Source of the DNA: Mesostigma viride
Taxonomy: Eukaryota; Streptophyta; Mesostigmatophyceae; Mesostigmatales; Mesostigmataceae
Assembly (NCBI GenBank): GCA_009746045.1
Contig: RPFO01000312.1
Location: 4,402,976 to 4,466,975, forward strand
DNA length: 64,000 nt
Direction of reading: 5' to 3'
The translations under genes and the position numbers were made by a program. The first letter of the stretch is position 1; each line of letters opens with the position of its first letter. Of the stretch, positions 11,011 to 22,200 are shown in pieces. The notes below the pieces were generated by a model. The model was not told where the DNA came from. It saw nothing but the letters and a program-made list of their open reading frames with translations, and made no database searches.

Positions 11011-13226
11011 TTAGACTTCAATGTTAACAATGAAGCGGAAATTGCTGAGCTTTGCTCATTTTATATATCATTGACGCGTGGACGGGCTCAAAGGGGACCG
11101 ACCTGCCGTAGGTAGCGTAAGACTAGCGCTTGTCACGAGGGTACTGCACCGGCCGGCCCTTTTTGTGGCGAGGCTGAGTGTGGTTCCGGAGTGCACTGAG
11201 GCCTAGGTAGCTTCTAACGTATGTCACTAGACCTTGTTACCTGCGCCAGCCGCCAGGCGTGGCGCAACTGTGATTTTCAGTCAGTACACCATGTACATGC
11301 GCCAGCCGGCAGGCCTGCGTGGCGCAATGTGAATGATAGTCGATCAGTACTTAGAGTGGTGTAGGGGACGTAGGGAGGCCTCTTTTCAGCTTCGCAACTT
11401 GATCCCAGCATTTGCTGGCAAGGTCGGCTGGCCGCTATGGCGGCTGCGCTGAATGTAAGACGATGCTATCGGCCTCTCCAGGCGTGAAGAGGCCTGGAAT
11501 AAATTTCTTTGTGTTCTCCACCAACCGTTACAGGCCACGGTAATGATTGTTGGGTGGGGGGCTCTACGATTTGAGTAAAAGGGTGTGATTTCCGGCGCTG
11601 GGCCCACTGACGATTCCCCTCTACCCCTGGGTGCGGCAAGCAGCTTCCTGACACTGGGGAAGCTGCGTTTCAAGTCGGACAGCGTCAGGGAAGGAGCCAT
11701 ACAGGCCAGGGCCAGCGGCTACGGTGGAAAGAATCACAGGTGGAGGCGAATCTGCCTTAAACGTGGGGATGGCTAGCGCGGGGTGCCAGGGTAGCCCATA
11801 ACTGCCAGGAGCCTGACAGCGGACCCGATCTTTCGGCCTGTGGCCAGACGTACGGGAGTTTCGGGGAGGATGCGGGGCTGGAGCAAATCTTGGTGGGAGG
11901 AGCGCGCTCTTCATCACTGCCCAGTTTTTTCAGCAAAGAATGCTCGCCTGGCGAGGCTGCAATTCTGGCTGTTTTACCGCCTTTGTTTTTATCCTGTATG
12001 ATGCATTATAGGAAAAGCAATAAAGAGTTCGGTTCAGCCAGGGGGGCATATCTATGCCATAAAAATTTCCTACAAAAACACAAGCCCTGGTCGGGGCCTT
12101 GGCTAAGCAGTTTCCAAGCCAAGGCCTTGGTAGGGTAGAGGGCCTATCGCCACAAAGGTTTCAATGCCGGGAAATCCCAGCCTCGGGGGTGGGGCTGGTG
12201 ATGGGTCCTGGGCTTGTGAGAGACGGTCCGGGAGCGTAAGGCCTAATGAGCAGCCGCTGGAAACCGCCCCCCTAACGGGGGGAACGACATGGGTGCCGCC
12301 CTGCGTCCGCCGGGAAACCGTAGCGGCCACACGGGGGCGGCAGTACAGCCGTGGCAGCGTGCAGGAGGGGGGCCATGGGCGGAAAGAAACTCGGCACCAA
12401 GGTTGGCGACAGCCTTGGTGGCCAGGAAGGAGGTGTGGGGGCAACACCTTGTGTTCGAGTATGCTGGGCCCCCAGCATGGTGCTACAATAACCAACTTGA
12501 TAATGATGTGCACTGAGTTTGAAGGTGTGGTATAGGCTGTCCGTATAAAGCCTAGCACACAAAAATGTAAAATAAATGTTTCTCTTGGTGGGAAGGAATG
12601 TACTCCAATGGACCAAGAACAAGAAATGTATACATCATTATATTCTGTCACAGTATCCCTACTGACCGTTAGGACCATTTTGATTTGGCACCAAAATTGA
12701 TGTTCATCATGCCCCTGTCTGAATTGAATACACTGAGCCTATAAACATGAAGTCGATAGTTGACTATAATTAACCCAGTTAATTGATTAAATTATTATTT
12801 ATCACTCAGTCCCGTTGGCTAATAAAGTGAAAACAGATAGCACCTGCAGCCACCAGTAGCAGCTTGTCTAACATTGCTAATTCAATGCAGAGTGACAAAC
12901 GCAAGTGTGGTGCTGAGTCTGGCACAATGTTCCATAGGCAATTGGTTTCAAACGACAATCGTACTACACCTTGGATCATCCCATGCCGGCGCGATCCTGC
13001 CACCTTTGTTCCCTCATCAGCCTCCAAGGCCAGCACCACAGCGTTTACAGCCTCTCCCGGGGACACGCCTCTTGCCACCTTGGAGATGTCCAGCAGCTGG
13101 TTGGAAAGTGGGCTTCCCGCTGGGCTGCATGTGGAGGTGCATGCGGTGGGGCAGGGTCAGGGTATCCTCCGTAACTAGCCTCATCCTAACCAGCCCCCCT
13201 GCCAGCAGGAGTGCCCACGAGCATGT
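11011..13226. other. Intergenic; no assigned gene, candidate extra HDAC exon at 12806-13124
   Basis: Open frames of up to about 190 codons occur on both strands at 12.1-12.7 kb without recognisable motifs. The only stretch with coding character is 13,124-12,806 on the minus strand, where LLDISKVARGVSPGEAV and VVLALEADEGTKV read in a phase that would fit splicing from the deacetylase gene (see findings). No tandem repeats are seen. Confidence 0.4.
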
Positions 13227-16200
13227 CTACCCAGCGCATGCCTTGCGCCTGCGAAGTAGAAGCCGCGACATGTCCGAGTGGCAGTGGCGCTCCACGTACG
13301 CAACCGCTAGCTTCTCTATCATGCACCCCGAGGTGACAAGGCCTCGCACCACGACCTCCCTGTAGGGCATGGAGGGAGGGTTCAGTGGGAGGCGTCCATG
13401 GCGGAAGTCCTCCATGTCCTGTGGGCCACACCTGTGCACGCAAATCAGCACAAAGTACAAGCACAACACAGAGTCACCAGGGCAAGAAAAGAACAGTGTC
13501 AGGCAGCGCGCAAGGGAAGATGGAAGGTGTGCTTGCCACCCAAGTGATGTAAAGACGCCAGCGCTTGATTGGCTAGTGACTTTGCTTGCATGGAGAAAAT
13601 ACATGTGTTGCTGACGTAGAAGCGCATCGTAGACAGGATGCGCACACATACATCTGCACGCTTATGCCCTGCAATTACAACTCATTAAGGTGGACCCTTC
13701 TGCACTTACAAGTGGCAAACACCACAAGGCATGAGCCTAGATCCAGACCAGCAAGGACAACAAGCACGCGCCAACGGCCCATCTCGATGCCCGCCCCACC
13801 TATCGCTTTGCAAATGAAACCACCCCTCAGGTGGGAGTCGCCCGCCCCCCCCCCCCCTTACGTACGTGATGGTGAGCCCCCCCCTCCCCCCCCCCTTACG
13901 TACGTGATGGTGAGCGCCCCACCCACCCATTACGTACGTGATGGTGAGCACCCCCACCCCCCTTACGTACATGATGCTGAGCGCCCCACCCGCCCCTTAC
14001 GAACGTGATGGTGCCCCCCCCCCCCCCCTTACGTACGTGATGGTGAGCACCCCCACCCCTTACGTACGTGATGGTGAGCACCCCCACCCCCCCTTACGTA
14101 CGTGATGGTGAGCACCGGATCGCCCTGCCGCTCTCCCAGGCACAGAACGGTGCTGTACCAGCCCTGCATGCCATCACATGTCCACAGGCCACCGGTCGAC
14201 AGCAGCAACAAGGCGTGACGCACATGACACATGAGATACCATTGCAAGGACTGCACGTGACATCATTTGCAGACACCGGCCGGCAACCCATGGCGGTTGC
14301 CAGCGTGGGTTTTCAAACCTCTCACAAGAACGGAGGTCATGGTGACAGGGGACGCAAGCTCTATCCACGCTCGGCATGCCCGAGGTGCCCCAACATTGCC
14401 AGCTACTGCCATGACCTGGAGTCACCCTGCCGGATGATGAGCATACGTTGAGGAGAGCATGGCCACCCTCCCCATCCCCTGATCTGTGCGAATGCTCCTT
14501 CTCCGACTCACTCTCACCACGCCCCCCTCATTCTCATAACGCCCCCTCACTCTCATATGGCGCACCCGATGTGCCCACAAAAAACGCCCATGTTTGCCAA
14601 CATGTGCTCATCCATGCGTGCGCCTCCACCACGGCAGACCGGGGCCGCGGGCGGCACCCCCACATCACCGCCCGTCCGAGGGTCTGCCACCCGCACATCA
14701 CCGCCCGTCCGAGGTCAGCCACCGGTATCCCACCCGAGGGCCATCGTTCTGGCAGCCGCACCTTGTTCCTACCAAGCAGGAAGAGCATCGATGCTGTGGG
14801 GATGGCAGAAACACACATCGGCCCTCCCTCACCATCCACGGGCACCCAACTGGGCCACCAAGCCAGACTCCTATTCCTTGTTCACTGCAGCTCCTGTTCC
14901 TTTGCACACCGTCGTGAGACTGGCCCCCCTACGTGACCACCCCTGCGATTTCACCCCACACGCAGGCCCCACCAGCCACAGCCCGCACACTGCATTGCTC
15001 ACATCCAGCAGCTTCACGCTGCAGTGCTCCGGCGCATCCACCTCCGTGCTGGCATCCACAGGAACGGGGGAGGAGGAGGCAGCGGGCCCCGTGGACGACG
15101 GGTGACTGTTAGGTGACGTTGGCGAGCGAGCGGCCGATGGTGATGATGTCGATGGCTGCGGTGAGGCGGAGGAGGGGCCCACCGCGCGGGGGCCGCTCGC
15201 GGGCCCTGCTCCCCTGGCCACCTCGAGGCGTGCGCGGTGCTGGCGCCGCAGCTGCAGGTGCCAGAAGAGCTGCTGCAGCTGCGCGCACCCCTGCGGCGTC
15301 ATGTACGGCGGCGCGTCGCCTGGCTGGTCGTTTTCTTGATGCAGGAGTGCGTTGAACTGCCTGAGCCTGCGGCAGGGACAAGGGGCGCAGCAGGGAGCCA
15401 TACGTCGGTCATCCGGTCAACCAGGGCGCGTAGAATGCCTGGCAGCGGCCACAGCCACCCTACGCGTGGAAGGACTTGCAGGAACTGTCAACGGTGGCCT
15501 TGCCACTGGAATCATCAAATTGGTTGCCCGTAGGGTTTAGAATACGCCCCCACGCAGGGTCAAGGGTGTCCCATCCATACCATCTTCGTCACCGTGCTCC
15601 TATGGGTTCAACCCATGCTACACGCATCTTCTGCACACATCTTCTACACACATCTTCTACACACATCTTCTGCACACATCTTCTACACACATCTTCTGCA
15701 CACATCTTCTACACACATCTTCTGCACACATCTTCTACACACATCTTCTACACACATCTTCTGCACACATCTTCTGCACACATCTTCTACACACATCTTC
15801 TGCACGCATCTTCTACACACATCTTCTACACACATCTTCTGCACACATCCTCTACACACATCTTCTGCACACATCTTCTACACACATCTTCTACACACAT
15901 CTTCTGCACGCATCTTCTACACACATCCTCTACACACATCTTCTGCACGCATCTTCTACACACATCTTCTACACACATCTTCCACACACATCTTCTACAC
16001 ACATCTTCTACACACATCTTCTACACACATCTTCTACACACATCTTCTGCACGCATCTTCTACACACATCTTCTACACACATCTTCTACACACATCTTCC
16101 ACACACATCTTCTACACACATCTTCTACACACATCTTTTACACACATCTTCTACACACATCTTCTGCACACATCTTCTACACACATCTTCTACACACATC

Positions 16201-19200
16201 TTCTACACACATCTTCTGCACACATCTTCTACACACATCTTCTACACACATCTTCTACACACATCTTCTACACACATCTTCTACACACATCTTCTGCACG
16301 CATCTTCTACACACATCTTCTACACACATCTTCTGCACACATCTTCTGCACGCATCTTCTACACGCATCTTCTACACACATCTTCTACACACATCTTCTA
16401 CACACATCTTCTGCACACATCTTCTACACACATCTTCTACACGCATCTTCTGCACACATCTTCTGCACACATCTTCTACACACATCTTCTACACACATCT
16501 TCTACACACATCTTCTACACACATCTTCTGCACACATCTTCTGCACACATCTTCTACACACATCTTCTACACACATCTTCTACACACATCTTCTGCACAC
16601 GTCTTCTACACACATCTTCTACACACATCTTCTACACACATCTTCTGCACACATCTTCTACACACATCTTCTACACACATCTTCTACACACATCTTCTAC
16701 ACACATCTTCTACACACATCTTCTACACACATCTTCTGCACGCATCTTCTACACACATCTTCTATCGGTTTTCTCTGAATATAGTTTAACGCATGCGGGA
16801 AAGATAGGGCCGCTATGCCTTGGCCTGGATGTGGAAGGCTGTCTGCGACATGGGCTGACTAATTCGATCTGTACAAAGGGTTTCCTGTTCGCCCGAATTT
16901 TCCTTGGATGACCCGGTTGTTTATAAGGGTCGGTGGCTATTTATTAGTGGTCCGAGAAAATTAATTGTAGGTTTTATACGACTTGCTTGCAAAGATTGGT
17001 GTTTGGTTGCACCAGCTGAGGTTAGGTGGGGACCTGTAGGGTCGGCTGGTTGCTTAACGGATCTTTGGCTGATTTGGGTTCTTTAGTGAGTCGTGATTAA
17101 TTATTGTATAGTGGATTCGGACCGGCCCAAGGGGTCGATGGGCGAGTTTTATGTTTGTCAGTCTTGGGAACCTTGTACAACTACCTGTACGGTTAACGCA
17201 CTAGCCTGGGGGTGCGTGGCCACGTTGTTTGTAGTGGCGTTTTCAGCACTGTTCAGGCCAGCGTGTGACGCATGCCGGTGTTACTTAATTTAGGATGATG
17301 TCAGCTTGTGTGTTGGCGGGCCATGCCTTAAAGCAAGCTAGGCAGGCAATGATCCGCAATTGTTTCTTTCCCCTCCCTCCCATTGCTTCTTGCTTCCGCG
17401 TGCGGATTGAGAAACCTTAAGGCCACTGTTAACTGCTGCATTTGTGGCAGGGCTCCACTTATTGTATTCAATCAAATGCTGGTCTTCTTGGGAGCTCAGT
17501 GAACTTAACACACATCTTCTACACGCATCTTCTACACACATCTTCTACACACATCTTCTACACACATCTTCTACACACATCTTCTACACACATCTTCTGC
17601 ACACATCTTCTACACACATCTTCTACACACATCTTCTACACACATCTTCTACACACATCTTCTGCACACATCTTCTGCACACATCTTCTGCACACATCTT
17701 CTACACACATCCTCTACACACATCTATAAAACTTCGATACCATGTTCCATACCACCCTCAACAACATGTTTTGTCTAGTACGGTGATCAGCTCGTGACTT
17801 GCTCACGTGCGCTTAGTTGTGCGCTCACGTGCGCTTGGCTGTGCGCTCGCTGCACAGCGTTCAGCGCATGTCTCCTGCCCCTTCCCGTGTCTGACGGCCA
17901 TTTGCGTCTACATGGCCACCCGCTACTCCCCGATCCCCTGTGCCCCCCATTGCCCCCCCCCTGTGCCCCGTGCGCCCCCCCCTGTGCCCCCCCTGTGCCC
18001 CCCTGTGCCCCCCTGTGCCTCCCCTGGCCCCCCCTGGCCGCGGCTCACGTGATCTTGTATAGCACCACGCAGGTGCGCGCCTCCTCTCGGTGCTCCAGGT
18101 CCAGGAAGCAGACGCCGCCCTCCCCCCACGCGCGCGACCATCGGCCGAAGAAGAGCAGGTGCTTCACCCACGCGTGAGCCACCGCGATGGGAGGGGAGGG
18201 ATCCTGCGAGCCCCTGTTGGCGTGGGTCATGCCAGCCACCTGAGGACACCGCGCCGCGCATGCCAGGGGTGGGAGTCGCAAGCAAGAAGGTCAGGTGCAT
18301 GAATTTCAACAGCAAGGCCATACCAATGTCGCTCCTATCACGATCACTGGGATATACTAGGATAGTTACTAGGATGACTACTAGGATTAGCTTACTAGGA
18401 TAATGTTTGAGATGCTTTGGCCAATTCGAGCAGGGATGGGTGAACTGGAGCCCCTCTACCTCTGAGGGCCCTGCCTCCTCCCCTCGAGGAACTGACCGGA
18501 CAACAACCGAGGAGACATGGCCCAAGGATCCACAAGGCAAGACCAACAAGTAACAAACAGTGGCGAGTGTGCTGCGTACCTGCCCGCCCTGCAGGTAGCA
18601 CAGGAACCGGTCTCGCCACATATTGCTGCCGTACGCCGCGTACCAGACATACATTGATTCGCCCTCACTGGCACCCAGGCCGCCGCCGCCCTCGTAGCTA
18701 CAGGTGCCATCGCCCTGTAGCTGCGATGACACAGGTGACATGCCGGCAAAGCTGTCCATGCCAGAAATTGCGTCTCCCCCGTTCCCATTCGGGGACGTGG
18801 TTTGTGCGCCTCTGCTGGCGCTGGGTGACGCTTGCCCCTCCAGGCGCGTGGCAGATGTGCTCGCGTCAGGGTGGTCCGCCGCCCTGGCTGCTGCGTGCAG
18901 GGATGAGGATCCGGACCGTGAGGCTGGGGAGTCATCACCGGGACTCCCCTCCGCCACCGCGCGAGGCACAGGGCGCGCGTTCGCCGACGAGGACGCGGAC
19001 GCGCGTGAGGATGCGGACACCGACGAGGGCGCCTGCGCTTCATCCGCGCCCACACCCTGCTGCGCAGGGGACGTGCAGGGCGCGGGGACGGGGGGCGATG
19101 GTCGCACGGGGGGGGAGGCAACACGGCCGCGCCCCCGCCCTGCGGCTGCCGCTGCTGCTGCCAGGCTACTTGCCGGTGTCGGTTGTGCGCCGGTCATATC

Positions 19201-22200
19201 CACCAAGCAGCCGCCAGAACGTGGGTTGGATGGCTCAGAAGACGGCCCAATCAGGGCGGCCCGGCGGGCGGCCTTTTGCTCCGCGAAGAGCGTGCCCAGG
19301 AACGGCCCACGGTCACTGTGGTGCCCGCAGCCGCCACCGCCGCCACCACGACCGCCACCGCCACCACCTTGCGTACACAATAGGGGCTCGGCGGTGCTGG
19401 AGTTGGCCCCCAGCGCCGCCGCCAGCTGGGCTGCCAGTTTGGACAGCATCGCCCAGCCAGGCGCCGCCAGGGAGGCCAGGTCGAGGCCTGGCCCTTCCCC
19501 ATCTGCGCACGTTGTGGGCGGCGGGGGCAGCGGGGCACACGCGCGGGACCAGCACGCCAGCTGGGCGTGGGCGCTGTCCTCGCCCCAGCTGGGCGGCAGC
19601 AGGCACCCTGGGGCCGCGGCCTCTAGCAGGATGGACAACACCTGGCCGCACCACGGACACCACACAAGGGCACACAGCGCCATCGCCGTGGATACACAAG
19701 GAAGTGCATGCAGGGTTAGAGCACTGGGTGCCAGGGACACCCAGGCATGGCAACAGGCATTTAGATCAGAAGTATGCCCGCACACCATGTGGCGCAGTCC
19801 TGTGGGAGACTACGTGCGCGGGGTGTGCACGCACGCGCAAGGGGGGAGTTTGCGGCGGAGGACCAGCGCGTGGTGCTCACGCGGGTGGTCTACGCATGTT
19901 TATGGGAGCGCAGGGACGGCGCCGGCAGAAGAGGAGGGTGGGGAACGGTGGCTAGCAAGCGTCACGGGCAGAAGAGGAGGGTGGGGAACGGTGGCTAGCA
20001 AGCGTCACGGGCAGAAGAGGAGGGCGGGGAACGGTGGCTAGCAAGCGTCACGGGCAGAAGAGGAGGGTGGGGAACGGTGGCTAGCAAGCGTCATGGGCAG
20101 AAGAGGAGGGTGGGGAACGGTGGCTAGCAAGCATCACGGGCAGAAGAGCAGGGTGGGGAGCGGTGGCTAGCAAGCGTCACGGGCAGAAGAGGAGGGTGGG
20201 GAACGGTGGCTAGCAAGCGTCACGGGCAGAAGAGGAGGGTGGGGAACGGTGGCTAGCAAGCGTCACGGGCAGAAGAGGAGGGTGGGGAACGGTGGCTAGC
20301 AAGCTTCACGGGCAGAAGAGGAGGGTGGGGAACGGTGGCTAGCAAGCGTCACGGGCAGAAGAGGAGGGTGGGGAACGGTGGCTAGCAAGCGTCACGGGCA
20401 GAAGAGGAGGGTGGGGAGCGGTGGCTAGCAAGCGTCACGGGCAGAAGAGGAGGGTGGGGAACGGTGGCTAGCAAGCGTCACGGGCAGAAGAGGAGGGTGG
20501 GGAACGGTGGCTAGCAAGCGTCACGGGCAGAAGAGGAGGGCGGGGAACGGTGGCTAGCAAGCGTCACGGGCAGAAGAGGAGGGTGGGGAACGGTGGCTAG
20601 CAAGCGTCATGGGCAGAAGAGGAGGGTGGGGAACGGTGGCTAGCAAGCATCACGGGCAGAAGAGCAGGGTGGGGAGCGGTGGCTAGCAAGCGTCACGGGC
20701 AGAAGAGGAGGGTGGGGAACGGTGGCTAGCAAGCGTCACGGGCAGAAGAGGAGGGTGGGGAACGGTGGCTAGCAAGCGTCACGGGCAGAAGAGGAGGGTG
20801 GGGAACGGTGGCTAGCAAGCTTCACGGGCAGAAGAGGAGGGTGGGGAACGGTGGCTAGCAAGCGTCACGGGCAGAAGAGGAGGGTGGGGAACGGTGGCTA
20901 GCAAGCGTCACGGGCAGAAGAGGAGGGTGGGGAGCGGTGGCTAGCAAGCGTCACGGGCAGAAGAGGAGGGTGGGGAACGGTGGCTAGCAAGCGTCACGGG
21001 CAGAAGAGGAGGGTGGGGAACGGTGGCTAGCAAGCGTCACGGGCAGAAGAGGAGGGTGGGGAGCGGTGGCTAGCAAGCGTCACGGGCAGAAGAGGAGGGC
21101 GGGGAGCGGTGGCTAGCAAGCGTCATGGGCAGAAGAGGAGGGTGGGGAACGGTGGCTAGCAAGCGTCACGGGCAGAAGAGGAGGGTGGGGAACGGTGGCT
21201 AGCAAGCGTCACGGGCAGAAGAGGAGGGCGGGGAGCGGTGGCTAGCAAGCGTCATGGGCAGAAGAGGAGGGTGGGGAACGGTGGCTAGCAAGCATCACGG
21301 GAGCGCGGGAAGAAGCACCAGGTCTCCGCAGGTACGGGGATACGAAGGGAGGGGACAGCGGACATGATGACACAGACATTCGCGCCTTAAGATGGGTGCG
21401 AGGTTTTCGAGGAGTCAACCCAACTTAAGGCGTGAACCCAACGTAAAGCGTGAATGGCTCTACTAAAATTTACTAATTTGAACCAAAGATACTACACAAA
21501 CTCTTATGAACTACTTTGAACTTGGATGCCGAAATCCTATGCGACCCAACTTAAGGCGTGAACAAAACTTTAGCCAATCCAACTTAAGGCGCGAATGACT
21601 GTACAAAACAGGAGTGGCAGGCTGGCTGCCCGCGTAACATGAACCTTCCCACCCACCCACCCACCGCTACCCAGGTGTGGCCCCCTAGCCCCCCCGTATC
21701 CCCCCCCCCAGCACACACACTCGCCACGTTGCGCGCTTCAACACCCACCCTAAGCGCCGACCCGCCGTGCTCGGCCATCTTCTTGTCGATCCAGTCAGGG
21801 ACCGCGCGCGCGTACGCCAGGGGGGGCCAGAAGCGCGCGTGCTCTATCACCGCCTGCAGCCGCCATCGCACGAGGGGCACACGCCCAGTGACCAGCATAC
21901 ATGCACGTGGGTGTCACTTGCCCATGGCTGCCGCGGCACGGCAGCCATGGGGTATATGCACAGGGCCTCGTGTTGGTGTGGAGGATTCCCTGTATTGGCA
22001 TAAGGGTGCGGCGGATTCCCTCATGGCCTTGCGGGGGGAAAACCTTGGCACACAGAAAAACCTTCATTCAGTGCACAATGTCCACACCGCCCCCCCCGAC
22101 ACCCCTGCGAGGTGCTGGAGAGCCTGGCAGTGCGCCCACCATCGCGCAGCGCAGCGTGCCAACGTGCCGCGGTTGGTGAGCCGACCATGTGGCAGGGTAC

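Noticed and set aside
12103-12678. 191-codon minus-strand frame and a 123-codon plus-strand frame
   Set aside because: They overlap each other on opposite strands with no domain or splice context; treated as chance frames.
15476-16789. Long open frames (394-437 codons) reading [18 protein letters not shown]
   Set aside because: They are an automatic result of a stop-free 13-bp repeat and are open in two plus-strand frames; there is no codon bias or domain, and the array lies inside an HDAC intron.
17923-19788. Single 621-codon minus-strand frame taken as one protein
   Set aside because: Only 19,641-18,580 is an exon. The frame continues through splice sites that are needed to join the conserved VAGM and HLLFFGR segment in phase.
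18567-20041. Plus-strand frames of 445-462 codons opposite HDAC exon 8
   Set aside because: They are shadow frames of GC-rich coding sequence; no recognisable motif, and they run into the 43-bp satellite.
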